Counted from the first letter of the stretch, positions 49,640 through 62,683 are shown. The stretch is 64,000 bases of DNA from Bryopsis sp. KO-2023 (GCA_030272585.1 BSYQ01000005.1:6293501-6357500), one strand, 5' to 3'. A program made the numbers and translations. The notes: generated from the sequence alone by a model not told the origin.

Positions 49640-51030
49640 ATTATGAATAATCTTAGCTCACAAGAAAATATGGAAAAAAATCAACAAAAAAAATTAACAA
49701 ATTATGCAGCGGCTCTTTGTTTGGGCATAGATGGAAAGAAGAAATGGCTCAGGTCATTTTTTGGGCTTTCTATTTCGTTTTCCTTTTACATATAGACCAT
49801 CATGGATCTGTTTTTCTTCTATGAAATGAACTTTGTTGACTACATATGAATGGGGAATTCACACTCTCGAGAAGAAAATGAAAAAAAAAAAAGCTGGTTT
49901 GCTTTTTTGCTTGTATGTTAGATTTTTGCTGAGGGGAGGGGGACCAGACAAGAAACAAAAAATGATTGTCTGATTAGTTGAGTGTTTTTTCATTGCTTCA
50001 TGGCAGTGTCTTCGATTAATGAAGTTGTAATGTAGGAATACTGTAAATGGAATGAAATTACATGAAACCAATCTTCGATATCCTGAAAGGAAAGGAAAGG
50101 GAATTGGATATTGTGTGCCCTCGCAACATGATTTATTTTTATTAGTATTTTTTCCATCATAGTACTATCATCAGGGACAGATACGCGAGAGAAATGCACA
50201 TGCACACAAACCGTTTGTGACTGGCGATTACTATTTGGAGTTACAGGAGTGTGTGGACTCCCTTGAAATATACACATGTTGTTTGAACTACACTGAATCT
50301 GCCATCACAACTTCAAAAATATCATTGTGAATTTGAAAATAACATAGCTTTTCAGGGGAAACCAACCCTGAGAAGAATACAAAATTAAGGTCTGAAAATA
50401 GAGGACCTGTATTTGACCTTGGCAGTTTCAACAAATGTTGGCTGGCCCCAGCCAATTTGGTGATTCTCAGGTTGGGCTAATGGTTCCATTGGAAACCATC
50501 TCAGATGTTGCATTAATGCAACATGCAATATTGATTTTTGATGTGTAGGATCATTAGGGCAACGGCGTTTGAAGGAGAAAAAAACCGAACATAGATCCCA
50601 TGAAACGTTTCAAAAAACTGAACTACCAATACAATGATGAAATCCATTTCGCCAAAGATGTGAGAGATTCGTTGAAAGTCATTGTCGAGATGATCAACAT
50701 GTTTCGAGCTTAGAAAATCCCAGTTAAGCTTCTCTTGAACTTTCAGTTGTTGGATGACATCTGACTATTAGATGTATTTGTGGATTTTGTGGATCCATAT
50801 GGACTTCTTCCTACAGCAGAATTTGTGCGGGTTCATCCAGCAACAAAACATCTGACAAAATGTGAGATTGTGGGAAAAGAGTTAGGGAAAATATATTGCG
50901 GGGAGGAAAACACAACATTAAAAAAAAGGGGGGGTGCGCGAAAACCATCACAATTAAAAACGCTTACTCCATCCCACTTTACTTGTCCACTCCTATTTGG
51001 AGTCACAGTTCGCGAGCAAACATCCAATTA

Positions 51031-51091
51031 ATGTGAAATTTTGTGGCCAGCATCTCTAAGATATTGAGTTGAAGTCAACAAAATTTCACAT
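51031..51091. repeat. 14-bp perfect inverted repeat (hairpin)
   Basis: ATGTGAAATTTTGT at 51031-51044 is the exact reverse complement of 51078-51091, with a 33-base loop. Extending outward, about 20 bases per arm match with two mismatches (CAATTAATGTG against CAATGGATGTG). Confidence 0.75.
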
Positions 51092-51476
51092 CCATTGATT
51101 GAGGGTTTGCAATGCAGTGACTCCGAAACCAGAAACAAGATGCAAAAACTGGATTTTCACTTTTCACTTCAACAACTTGCATGCAAAAATTGCCCCCAAA
51201 TTGTAAGATACTGTTTTGAAGCAACGAAGTGCACTTCTCAAAGAGTATCCCACAAATTTGCTGTAAAAATTCCACCTCGCAATGCGCTTGGGTCTCTTTC
51301 AATTCTCTTTCTCCTTGTTGACCGTCGCTCCTATTTTCAAACGAACTGGAGATCGAGGTGGAGTTCGCATTGCGCCGCTATTTTCGATTTCAGAGGTCAA
51401 CTTTCCTCGATTTTATAGCCGTCACGATTTACTGGGCAGACGGCATCGTGCTTTACTCACTGATTACATTAGTACG

Positions 51477-51517
51477 AAATTTGTGAGAGAACATCTGAAG
51501 AATGTGCTCACAAATTT
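51477..51517. repeat. 11-bp perfect inverted repeat (hairpin)
   Basis: AAATTTGTGAG at 51477-51487 is the exact reverse complement of 51507-51517, with a 19-base loop. It lies about 390 bases from the first hairpin, and both have CACAAAATTT-like cores. Confidence 0.65.
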
Positions 51518-52273
51518 TGCAGCTAACGATGAACTTTAGCATATCAAAACGTTCGTAGAGACGTGAAAATCCAGTTTTTTAAAAAAAAAACATAAAAATA
51601 AAATTCTAGTTACGGATAAATTAATTATTTCAAAAAAAAATGGGGGGGAAGGGAAGGGGAATTAGGAAGATGGAATTTGGACTGATCCTGAAAAGAATGA
51701 GAATTCCAGAGTCAGTGCAGAGAAAAACCAACCCACAAAAGAATCAACATCAAAAAAAAAAAAAAAAAATACAAAAAGGGATAAGGAATATTTCCTTCGT
51801 CCACAGTGTAAGAAAATGTGAAAATGATGTGTTTGGAACGATTCTCTTGTTTAGAACGATTTCGCAGTGGATCGCTCGGATGAATTTGGGGAGTTTGGAA
51901 AAAGTTGTACGATCTCGAACGGACAGCACCTTTTGAAGCAACGTGTACAGCTCTGGGAACCATTCGTCCCCCCTTAAGTAATTTTTTGTGCCGAAAAGAC
52001 TCTCTGCGTGGTCTGCTATCGTTCACAATCTTGCACATCTTACGCTCGCCCTTGCCGTCCCACCAAGTGCTCCGATCATCTAGATCGACGTTTTGAGGGT
52101 AAAGAATTGTGGAGGTGGTGTTTGTTTTGTTGGCAGGGTTTGTGCCTGCTGAGGACCTGCACAGTGGCGAGACGGGTCGAGAGCAATAAATTGGCACAAA
52201 TCCCAAGGAAGAGGAAAAACCAGTGTGGCGTGCGCGTGTTCGGAGATCGCGAGCAACGTGGATTCGCGATCCT

Positions 52274-53759
52274 ATGTCGCGCCTAAGGGCGGCTGTATTT
52301 GTCATAGCTGTTTTCCTACTGGCGTCGCGCGTTCTCGCGGACGAGGAATTCGGAGGATGGTGAGTTTTCCGACGCTGTGTATTGTGCGGTTCCTATACCT
52401 GTTGACGTGGCGCATTGTTTTTAGCAAAATCCTCCAGTGAAATCCTGTGTGTTCTCTCCCCAAATAGACGGAATCAAGAAGGCCGCCCTCAACTCGTCCG
52501 TTTTGGAAAAGAAAAGGACGCAGACTGATCCTTCCGTTCGTTTTCTTCTTGTTATAAAAATATGAGTGAGGAATTCCCAAAATGCCTGTGATCATGACAA
52601 GACTTGTTTGTGGAAATGTCAGGTCTGTTCTGGATGGAATAGGCTCCTCCTCACAGGTGTTTCAAAACAAGAGTCCCGACGTTCCTAATGAATCTCATGC
52701 CCCACCGGTGGATCCTCCCCCTTCTCCAAACGAGGATTCCCCACCACCGTCTGAGAACTCTGAATCGCCTTCTCCCTCGCCCCCTCCTTCAGAAGAGAAA
52801 AAGGACCAATCGAAACAACAAGAGGGGCAGGATGAGAAGCAGGGCGAGTCAAAAGGGGACGAAAAGCAGGGAGAGTCCAACGGGGAGGAGAAGAAGGGGG
52901 AATCTAATGGGGACGAAAACCAGGGGGGGAAATCCGAGGAGGATCAAAACAAAGACAAAGATAATAGTCATAAATCTACAGGAGGGCCCAAGTCATCATG
53001 CGAAGCCGTGAGTATACCATCTGTGGGTCAGACCTGGAAACATGGCTGCAGAGCACTTTACTTTGTTCTATGATTTGCTGAGATCACCAGCCCGTGTCGG
53101 CTTAATCCTCTGTGCGTTGCTTGTAGATCGCTTGTTTCACTGATGATTCCTGTGGGAATGCTGGATGTGGGGACCGGGTTTGCCAAAAATGCCCCACCTG
53201 CAGTGGGACCGAAGCCTCAGGGACGTGCGTGGAAAAAGGGAAGGAAAAAAGCTGCCCTGCACTGACTTGCACTCCACCACCACCTCCATCGTTTCCATCC
53301 CCACCACCACCGCCTTCGCCAGAATCCCAACCTCCGCCACCAACCCCACCTCCACCATCACCGGAAGCACCACCACCGTCCCCTAGCTTCGTCCCTGTTC
53401 CCTCTCCATACCCCCCACCCCCTAGTCCGGAAACAAACCCAGCCCCTGCACCGGGACCTGTTCAATACGTGACCTATCCTCAGGGAGGCGCCCCAGCGCC
53501 GGTGATCGCGATCTCAAAACCGGAGGGCAACTCCAATGTGTTTTCAATTCCTTGGGGGGGATCTCCTGTGCCGGTGCAACAAGGCCCCCCTGCACAGTCA
53601 GGAACCACGTATATTCCGGTGGTACTAGCCGTACCTTCTTCGGGTCAACCTCAGCAGGTGGTTTCTGGGCCTGGTGTGCAATATCAAGTGGTCAGTGGCC
53701 ACACCCATGGGCAGCCTTTCTTTCAAAATGTCCAATATGGCAATGGCAAGAAACGGTGA
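52274..53759 (+). CDS. Secreted Ser/Pro-rich (HRGP/extensin-like) glycoprotein with a Cys-rich module
   Basis: Exon 1 (52274-52359) encodes a signal peptide, MSRLRAAVFVIAVFLLASRV, then LADEEFGGW split by the intron. The acceptor at 52622 completes the Trp codon and continues SVLDGIGSSSQVFQNK. The next part is Pro/Ser-rich (PPPSPNEDSPPPSENSES), followed by a highly charged tract of about four near-tandem 8-residue units of the form GDEKQGES (52830-52920). After a second intron, a Cys-rich module (CFTDDSCGNAGCGDRVC...CPALTC, from 53127) precedes a long PPSPPPP-type tract and a Gln/Val/Gly-rich tail that ends NGKKR at 53759. Such Ser-Pro-rich tracts are typical hydroxyproline-rich wall or matrix glycoproteins of green algae and plants. 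The product is about 400 residues. The Cys module links two rod-like regions, as in algal matrix glycoproteins, but I cannot name the family. Confidence 0.8.
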
Positions 53760-56700
53760 TCTGTTTTTGATTTGAATCCAATAGGCCCCTTGGTGGACGA
53801 CTGCTAGGGTGGCTGGGTTGGGGATTTTGTTAGGAACACAAAAAGAAGAGAAAAAAAAATGTCGAGGAACTCAATTCATTTTTTCAATATATCGATATAT
53901 ATATATATGTTTTACATATGATGTGAACTGAGTGAAATTGCTCGTTCTGTATGAATTGCGGCTTTTCTTATTCATATTTTGGTCAAAGTAGAATCGAAGG
54001 TGTGGACGGAGGCCTGCACTGAAATGGTTTGTTTCGATTGTTCGTTTTTCGAGGATAAAGGGAAGAAAAACATTTGAAAGGGAGGGTTGTTTTTGTTTTT
54101 TTAAGAATATCGAGCAAGGTGAAGATGACTGAGTTTTGACCAAAAAAGGGAAACCGAGGTGAAAAAAAAGGAGTGAGAACAGTGGGGCTGAAAGATAAAG
54201 GAGTGAAGGTGACTGGAATTAAAAAAAAGGGAAAAAGAGTGAGAAGGTGGAGGTCTTATGGAGCAGAGGGGTGACAGAAACGTAAGTCTGACATGAAAAA
54301 ACAAGAGAGAAGGAATTGAGTGAGATGATGGGGAAGAAAAAGTGAGAAGAGAGTTACCAATTGGTGTTTTGCGATTTGAGGAAACGGGACTTCAAAGTCT
54401 GGCTGAAAAGGGGGGTTGTTTTTTTCTGGACTGTGTTTGATTTGACTGGTTTTCTTAGAGCGCACTCTTGTTCAATATTTTTATTTGAAAGAAAGAGGAA
54501 AAGAAATTGGGAATTTGGGGGGTAAATTACAAAGACTTTAGTGTCAAGTTATGGGATGCGCAGGAGGTGCCTAAATTGCGTGGAGATTCTGTTTTTTTTT
54601 TTGCTTTTTTTATTTCCCTGGAAAAAAAAAAGCTGAGAAAAAAAAAAGAGAAATCGACTCCCGCACCATGATTCCTTTTCAAGAAGATCTTGTTGAAATA
54701 AGATGAGGAACCAATAATTTTTTTTGGAGTTTTATTATTCGTTAATTAGATGGGCTGAAAGTAACCCTTGCGGAAGGGAGATATGCTCTGTCTGTACTTT
54801 CAACAGCTGATTTTCGAGGGTTCGGTATGCAGAGAGAGCGATTCCAAAAAAAGAAAAGAAAAAAAAACTTTAAAAGAAAAGACGACCCAAGAAAAGGCAA
54901 AGAGAAAAACAAGAATTGGGCTGTTGGTTATTGCTTGTGTGCCAATAAGCGTGGTATGGAAATGATGGACGTGTATTGGCTTTGGTGATATCACCTGGCA
55001 AAGGCGAGAAAAAAAAAGGAACTGTAAAGAGCTTCTACATTTGCCATATTTTCGTTTGGTTTGCGACAGGATTCTTGACATAATTTCTGAACAGTACTGA
55101 AACTCGAACGAATATTCAACATTCTTGTCTGCAGGTAGAGAAAATGCACATGTTTTGAATATTCCCTACTGAACTGATTGTGTGTGCAACGCTTTGGTAG
55201 TTTGATTGACAGTTATGGTTTTGGGCTGCCTGAGCATGTGGCATACTTTCTCGTTCAGTTGGAGCGATGTCGTGAATACAAGGGACTTTGCAGAGTACCT
55301 GTATTACCAATTGGTTAATATCGTTTATATCTTGGTCTCTCATTCTTACTGGCCCTGTTGCACGATTTTAAAACATCTACTGCTGAACGTTCACATGTTT
55401 CGTTGCTGATTTGCTTGAGGATAATATCCCAAGGTTTAACGTTAAACCTGTTAACACGATTTCGAATGTTTTTTTCTATCATTGTTTTGATAAGTATCAA
55501 TGGGTCCTGGACATGCAATGGTGATGATGTGGTAAACAGCAGTTTCTTTATGACCCGAATCATAATCATAATTACAACCCACAGCAAAAGAGAGCCATCA
55601 CCCTCTATGATGCTGGAACAAAGACAAAAAGGAAAGAAAAGAAAGAGAAAAAAAAAAAAAAAAAAAACAAAAACAAAACAAAAACCTTAGGATCTTTATG
55701 AGAACGTAGATATCGGTGATAAATTACTTGGAAATCGTGTGTCGAAAAAGGGGTAAAGGAGAATTCGATAAAAGAGTGGCAAGAGAAAGAGAGACAGAGA
55801 AGGGATGGAGCCAAATGAGGTGGTTTTCAAGACCAGGTTTGGGCAGTAGGAAATGGAAGGGACTGAGTCGATGAAAAGATGGGTAGCAGCCAAAGCAGCC
55901 ACAGTCAGAATATTGGATCTTGATGTGCACAACAAAACGTTTCTCATTCCATGCGATTGCCCATTTCTGTTTCTATCCAATTCCAAAGTTAGCGAAATTA
56001 AGAAAGGGGCATTCGATTTGAGAAAACTTGGTGAGACCAGAAGCACTGGCGAAATGGAAGGAACTCATGAAATTAAAATATCAGCTCAATCAAACCGAAT
56101 CAAATGAATCGAAACCAGCTCTTGAAATCAAAAAATGATCGGTGAAGTCGAAACCAATACTAAGAAAGCAAATCAACACAAAACAAGCCAGGAAAAATAG
56201 GTGGTGATGCAAAAGAAGAGCCAGTAGAATTAAAAAAGTTGCCAAAATCAGCTCATTTTGTCCGTGAAAAATCAAGAAAAGGTCAGCGAAAACAAAACAA
56301 AACAAGACAAAACAAAAAATGTCAGCTGGAGGGCAGGCTTCCAGTTGGGGCTGAATCAAGAGAGAAACCCTGCATAAACACAACAAGACCCAATTTATTG
56401 CAGTCTGTAATTGGCACAGGGACGAGCGATACGCTAGACCATGCCGGAAAGACAAACCTTTGCCGTGCAGAAAATGATCGAAGCAGCAGCGTTGCTTCCA
56501 CTGATAGAGAGCAACTCATTTGTTCAGGGTCTCATTGACTTTGCTTTTCAGTATGAATTCTGCGAACGCAAAAAGCGAATGACAAATTCGTAGCCAGGTG
56601 CACCTTTCTTTGCAATTAAAAAGGATGAAACACAACAAAAGCAAACAGACAACTATTTCACGGTTAGCCACATAAACACACTACAAAGAAAAGAACAGTA

Positions 56701-59047
56701 TCCATGCTGTCGATAGCATGACGTTGTCAAAAGCACGAAAACGTAAGCCAGTTAGTGAGAGCAAAAAAGGTCAGCAGAATCAAAAAACGAGTTAGGAAAG
56801 CTTAATCAGTGAAACCAGCAAAGGTCAGCAGTTTGTGAAAATCAAAACCACTCAGCGAGTGAAACCAGAAAAGGCAAATAAAATCAAAACAAGTCAGTGA
56901 AACCAAAAAGGGTCAGAAGTTAGTGCCATCAACACCAGTTTGTGAAAAAAAGGTCAGCGAAAAGAAAACAGAAACAAAAAAAGTCAGCTGGAGAGCACGC
57001 TTCCCGGAAGTATGGAGTTGAGTTGAAGGAAATCCTCTTGAAAGACACGAGTCCGCAGCCCTGCATGGAAGACAACAATACACAGTTTGAATTATTGAGA
57101 TGGGCACAGACACCATCGCAAAATACAAGCCGACGTGCGACTAGAAAAACCAAACTCAACCCACCTTTGCCAGAGGACTGAAGCAGCAGCGTTGCTTTTG
57201 TACTGATGGAGAGCAACTTATTTGTTCAGGGCCTCATCGACATTCATTTTTTTTCAGTTCAGATGCTGCGCACGAGGAAGGCTATCGGAAGCGAAGGATA
57301 AAGCCAGCTCCACATTTCCTTGCAAAAAAATGGAGGAAACACAGCCAAGCAAACAGACAAACGTTTCACAGTTAACCACACAAACACCCTACAAGAAAAG
57401 AGTTGCGTCCACACCGCAGCTTGCCTCAGTCCAGTTCTCGTAGAGGTCCTGCAAACTACATCCTGCGACCACACAAGCACGCAACGTCAACTTCTCACCC
57501 TCGCCACGGGGGGCGACCTTCCCTGTCGAAGCAGGTGGGTGTGCGTTGTACCTCCTGATGTGGCGGGGCAAAGGTTGCGACAGATATCGACCGAAACACT
57601 TCGCGCCCAAAGGATATTTATCTCAAAGAAAACGAAAGCGCATTTATACCCTGACAAGTCACCCCAACCCAGTTGTGGGCGCAACGAACTGCCGAACGGT
57701 GTGCCTTGGAAAGCTAAATGGAGACGGTGGTTGCCACGTCTGCACTTTGGTACAAACCGAAGGAGAAGCAATACAAGAGCGTCAAGGTCTGACCCCAATG
57801 ACGACCTTTAAACAATGGCTTTGAATCTGGTGGGGTTATTGGGGGGTCGCTTATGAATTGGGTTCGAAACACTAATGATTGGTATCATTCTCCGCAATAG
57901 AAGCCTTGGTAATCAGGTTCAATGTTGGGAGTGTGTGAAATTGCTGTCGGGCAGTGACACACCCAAACTGTCCACAGTTGGGATGGGTTTGCCCGTCCAT
58001 ACAGAATTTCTGATGCTTTTCTAGTGACTTTATCAATTGACAAGGTCTCAAGTTCTCCATCCAAACTGCTCCCAGCAGAGATTTTGTGGTGTATTTTTTG
58101 GGACATCAAACAATGGATTTGCAGCAAAGGAAGCTGGAGAGATGCTCTCAATCAATTAATCTCAGTGAGTCAACCAATCAATAAATGACGATTATGGGAT
58201 TCTCTACTCTCCTCGTCGAGGAAAATAGCTTCAAGATGTGGCTATACGTTGTCCTTATTTCTAAATCACCATTGCAGCGCATGTCTGTAAGTTACATGAA
58301 TGAAGAAAACCTTTTGATACACTTGAGAAGCCCCCAAAAAAAACCAGCACCACAACATAGCACAGAAGAATTGAAACTTTTCATCAGTCTGCTAAGGTTG
58401 TCCTTCTGTGAAAATTTTCTCCCAAAGGTCCCAGGTATGATTACAGAATCAGCAATATTTTTTTTGGGCTCTGGAAAAATATAAAGTACATCACGTTCGA
58501 ATAGCATCACCCCATACACCCCTTTCATCCTTTGCCCAATAAACGGCAAGCCAATATATAAAACATACTCAATTTAGGATTCAGATGGACCCTTTTCCAC
58601 CTCAACACCCCCTCTCCCCCTTCCCCAACAAGCAACAAAAAACAAGGACAAAAAAATATCCGAAAGAGCAAGAATGAACGTGGCAAAATAAAACAGAACC
58701 CCCTTCAATGGTTTTCGATTCAGTAATGCTAAATAATAAATGGACAGCAGCAGACATATTCATATTACATCTGGCAACAATAAAACACATGTTAAATAAA
58801 TTGCTCCAACCAGTTACTCTCTTGAAACCAATCAAGGGAATCCCTGAAAAAGGGCACCAATACAATTCGTCCGACCTCAATTTTTCACCAGGTCAGACAT
58901 TCGAAGAATGTACACACATGGATCAACATTTTTCTTCTCAAATTTCCCCAGGCCCAACCCCCCATCAATTATGATATCCCCCCAGTTGGTACTTTCTGGC
59001 CATATCGTTTTTGTCGTTTCGTTCCCAAGGGTTTGGCTTTTCTGGCG
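53760..59047. other. Long non-coding, repeat-bearing intergenic region
   Basis: This 5.3 kb between two converging genes (glycoprotein plus, patatin lipase minus) has no supported gene. It includes purine-rich stretches (53840-54660, 54840-54940), poly-A/T runs, an ATAT microsatellite near 53889-53908, a degenerate short-period repeat (about 56090-57000, recurring AAAATCAAAAC and GGTCAGC words) and the duplicated segment at 56277-57420. A minus-strand frame at 57885-58151 (ending DYQGFYCGE) looks somewhat protein-like but stands alone. Confidence 0.45.
56277..57420. repeat. Diverged tandem segmental duplication (two copies, about 0.43-0.47 kb)
   Basis: Copy A (about 56277-56709) and copy B (about 56948-57420) share four collinear blocks in the same order. 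They start at GGTCAGCGAAAA and GTCAGCTGGAG, continue with GCAGCAGCGTTGCTT followed by GAGAGCAACT and TTTGTTCAGG, and end with CAAACAGACAA followed by ACACAAACACCCTAC-like sequence. Sequence between the blocks has diverged. Both copies are flanked by the short GGTCAGC/GAAACC repeat units. Neither holds a convincing open frame. Confidence 0.75.
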
Positions 59048-60781
59048 CTAACTGGACAAACCAGTCTCACTGGATTCCCTGATTCTGTCAGTAAGGAACT
59101 TTTCTCCCCATCGGCTGGCCTCATCATAACCATCATTAGCGATTTGAACCACTTCGTCCAATGGGTAAGCCAGCATGGCTCGCTGCACATAGCCCCACGA
59201 CGAAAATCTTTCCGATTTGGGGCGATTATCGGGGCTGATGTCCACACCAGGGCCATCTCGGTAAAACCGATTTGCTCGAGGAATAGCACAAACCTGAAAT
59301 GTGAAAAAAACACGTACTGACCCCACATGGTGAAAAAGTGACATCACTCCTTTCGATACAAATTATGGATGTTTCGTTCTGGAGGGATTATGACTCCACT
59401 CATACAGTGTAAAGTTACACTGCTTCTTGGTGGGGCGATGGCTGGTTCAGGGTCTCACCGTGATTGTTTTTTCAAGGCCTTCTCTGGCGGATTCCACAAC
59501 TGGAGGGAAGAAATTGGTGGGAAGCCCATCCGAGTAGATCTCCCCCCGGTACTCAATCCCTGCCTTTGGTCCAACGTAGTACGGAATGTAGCAAGACCCA
59601 ACGATCCCCTCCACGAAATCCTCCTTGTCAGAAAAGTGATCCAAGATTCTGCCTTCCATGGGGCGATCATGGGTCAATGGGCGGTAAATCGTGACAGCAA
59701 GACCCACCCTCCCGTTTGCTCGATGATGGATATCTTCTGGGAGCATGTCCTGCAGTAACCCAAATGGGAAATCACACTCGACAGGCACCACAAAAGTACA
59801 AAAGTGTGAAAAAGTGTGAGACAGTTGCTTTCAAACCATGGATGCAGTGGACATTGGAATGTAATGGTCTTATTTATCAAAGGAATGTAATGGACTGATT
59901 CACCACAGTGACGGTTTACCATCCATCCAAGGGAACCCACACTGCAAGGCAGAGCGGATGCATGTCGCACCCAATCCCCCAAAATTGCATGCACACAAAC
60001 AGCTGCTCAACCCAATCTCACCATCAAGGTGTCACGCAAGGGATTGCACAATTTCTGAAATGTGCCATTCCGCAGGACATCCAGCTGCAGTCTCTTGTTG
60101 GCTTCCAGACAATCTTTCATGTCTATTCCTGAGGCCATAAAAGCTGCAGCAATGGCTCCAGCCGATGATCCAGACACAGGTGTGTCAGGCCCAATCAGGC
60201 CCAACTCTGTCATGGCTTTCATCACCCCTGCGGCCACCCATTTTTGGATACATGTGTTTCAGAATTTGGTGACTTGATGTTCGAGTTAAATGTGGATGGC
60301 CTTGGACTAGGGAATGAATTCGATTCTATTTTTATTTTTTTAATAGACCTGGATCCACAATCTGTCTGCATGTCGAGTTGGATCATGGTTGATCACTGCT
60401 GATTAGGACAAGGACTGGGACGCTTCGCGATTTCTGGCGCTGTGCGCCTTGGGTGATGGTCGATCTCTCACCGACATAGTAAGGCACCAACATTCCCCCA
60501 GGGGTGAAGGAATAGCCAATTCCGGAGCACGACGGTGGGTTTCCGTCGCCCCCCCGCTGTTCGCTCGTCTCGCCCACTTCGACGGGAGCTTGCGCTCGCA
60601 CGCAAACATCGCGTCTTCTTGCGCCAGTACCCAGCGATTTCGGTTCAATCGCTCTGCCAGAGCCGCCGGAGCTTCTCACAGTTGGGCCCTGTCTGGCGTT
60701 GATACTGGCGAGATGGCGAGACATGGAGCGACGAGTTGTCCGAGGGAGGAACTGCAAAGGACACAACTCCCTCTTAACCAC
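59048..60781 (-). CDS. Patatin-like (ATGL/PNPLA-type) lipase with a plastid-type leader
   Basis: Patatin lipases hydrolyse acyl esters of glycerolipids with a Ser-Asp dyad. Exon 1 starts at 60781 (an in-frame Met at 60724 is possible) and encodes an Arg/Ser-rich transit-like leader, then GIGYSFTPGGMLVPYYVG, the oxyanion-hole region. A split Gly codon joins VMKAMTELGLIG and the nucleophile motif GSSAG (Ser125). Exon 3 (phase 0, LM-DMLPEDIHHRANGRVG) has the PNPLA2-like FSDKEDFVEGIVGSCYIPYY and the DG motif with Asp246 in YSDGLPTNF. Exon 4 ends SSETGLSS at 59048 and includes WGYVQRAMLAYPLDE. Four exons give about 350 residues. The order of motifs matches animal adipose triglyceride lipase and plant relatives. 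Plastid location is inferred from the leader only. Confidence 0.88.
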
Positions 60782-61892
60782 TGTCGAGAACGCTGTACCC
60801 TTTCATTCCCTGGAGGACAACCGCGGCTCACCAGAAAAGGCGTCTAGGCGAAGAATGCGCAAGACCAAGAGGCGCTGTTGGAAAGAATCGCCACTCCTTT
60901 GGGAAGAGACATCCAATACTGTCACACCACATCAGCGAACTGATTTTACCTAATGGACTTCATTATGCGCAAGGGTCCATTGTGTGGCCTGGATGTTTCT
61001 TGTGGTTTCACAGTCGAAACAAAAAACTTGTTCGTTTCTCTTTCTTTCTTTCTTTCTTTCTTTCTTTATCCCTTCAACCCAATCAAAACTTCATGATCCC
61101 TCGAAAATTCGCGCAGAGGAAGAAGAGGAAAAGTCTGTTTCTGGGCGTTTAAACACACATAAAAATTTCAATTTCTCGAATTTGATTGCAAAAACACATG
61201 TGGGTATGACATGGTTGTCCAACCAAAAATATTACAAAACATGCCAGGCCAAACCTTGGCAAAGAAAAACCCTTGGCCAGCAAGTTTTATATCCAAGTGG
61301 GTTCTGTCCAAGTGGACGATTGCTAAAAGAACGATGCAACGTCCCACTTGAATACCTTGACGCTCACCCAAAAGGACACAACTCCAGAACAGTTGTCAGT
61401 CGGACGCGGACTTATACTAGCCGCTCGTGTACACACGGTAGCCACCACCTATAGGTGCTTTCCAGTCTTGGAGTTGATCCATTCTCGTCAGCTTGGACAC
61501 CTTCTGTCACAGAATTGATATCGGGGTGGCGGCGGCGATTTGATTCGCTACGCGCCTTCGTTTCCGCATTTTCAAACAACAGTTCCAACAAACAGCTGTT
61601 GATGTCACCTCACGATGTAACGCCGAGGGAAGGATGCAAGGACACACCACAGCAAACCATCCCCCTACTTATGCAGCGGTCGATCTACTGTTGTCCAACC
61701 CAAAACCGCTTTTGATTGACCCAACAGAGCAGCCAGTGCTCGCAGAAAAAGACAAACAGCTCGTTTGATTTGATCGGGGCAAAATATTGACCCTGCGCAG
61801 TCACGGGTTGCCGAAAAAGATAGTCGCTTGAGAAGAGCGAGTTTCTCCTGGACGAATTTTTTTTTGTTTTCAGAAACGATACAGTTGTGAAC
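60782..61892. promoter_or_regulatory. Intergenic region between divergent lipase and mannanase genes
   Basis: This 1.1 kb separates the start codons of the patatin lipase (minus) and the second mannanase (plus), so it should hold both promoters. It contains the CTTT microsatellite at 61040-61067. No gene is supported. Confidence 0.45.
61040..61067 (+). repeat. (CTTT)7 microsatellite
   Basis: Seven perfect CTTT units lie in the lipase/mannanase intergenic region. Confidence 0.9.
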
Positions 61893-62652
61893 ATGAGGCA
61901 CCTGCTGGGCCTCGCGACTCTATTAGCGTTTTTCGCTACTCTTTCGCATGGTTTGATCGACGATTTCGTGCAAAGGGCTGGAACGAGGTTTGTTATTTCA
62001 CGGGAGGATGAATGCGAAAATTTCTATTTCACTGGCACGAACAATTACTACCTCATGCTGCGCGCCGCCGACGAACTTGGCCGCTGCGAGGTTGTCGAAG
62101 TTCTCGACAAAAGCCAGGAGTTGGGAATTAATGTTATCAGAACCTGGGGGTTTTCTGAGGGGCCCCTGGAATGGCGATCGCTGCAGCCGGCGCCTGGGGA
62201 ATACGACGAAGCGACTTGGCGTGGAATGGATTTCGTGCTGGACGAAGCCAGCAAGAGAGGCATTCGCATGTTGATCGCCTTCGGGAACTACTGGTGGGCC
62301 GTCGTGCTGTGTAATTTTGTTGCGTCTATGTCCTGTTTCTTCTTTCACAGTGGCGATCTGCGCCGCCGTGTATGCGATCAGGGATCGTTTGTTGCGAGAT
62401 TTGTGTATCATGGAATAGGGTGGGGTTCTGCAATGCTTTTCTTTGTCTTTCTCTGGTTTTTTCGCCCATGCGATGGCCAGGAACTGACGGATTCCTTCAA
62501 ATGGCGCGATTTGAAAGCTTTCTACGGGGTCTTTGTCAAGCGTGCTGTGTCGGGCTGATGTACCAGCTTACGTGTGCAGATATCAGCAACAGTCGAGTCT
62601 TTGTCTGCGCCTCAACACCATTAGATCAACCTTTTTTTTTTGGGGGTCAACC

Positions 62653-62683
<31 letters not shown>

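Larger units (their letters stand above)
49614..52273. other. Non-coding, palindrome-bearing intergenic region
   Basis: This 2.66 kb separates two plus-strand genes. It holds the VWA 3' UTR, AT-rich unique sequence, and two hairpin-forming inverted repeats (51031-51091 and 51477-51517). A minus-strand frame at 51712-52305 overlaps the next gene's first exon and has no domain. The last part should contain the promoter of the Ser/Pro-rich glycoprotein gene. Confidence 0.45.

Noticed and set aside
51712-52305. 197-codon minus-strand open frame before the glycoprotein gene
   Set aside because: It overlaps the well-supported signal-peptide exon at 52274 and has no domain.
57320-57811. 163-codon plus-strand open frame
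   Set aside because: It begins inside duplicated non-coding copy B and shows no protein-like conservation between the copies.
57885-58151. Minus-strand frame ending DYQGFYCGE, somewhat protein-like
   Set aside because: It stands alone downstream of the lipase stop with no joining exon. It could be a lost gene fragment, but this cannot be supported.
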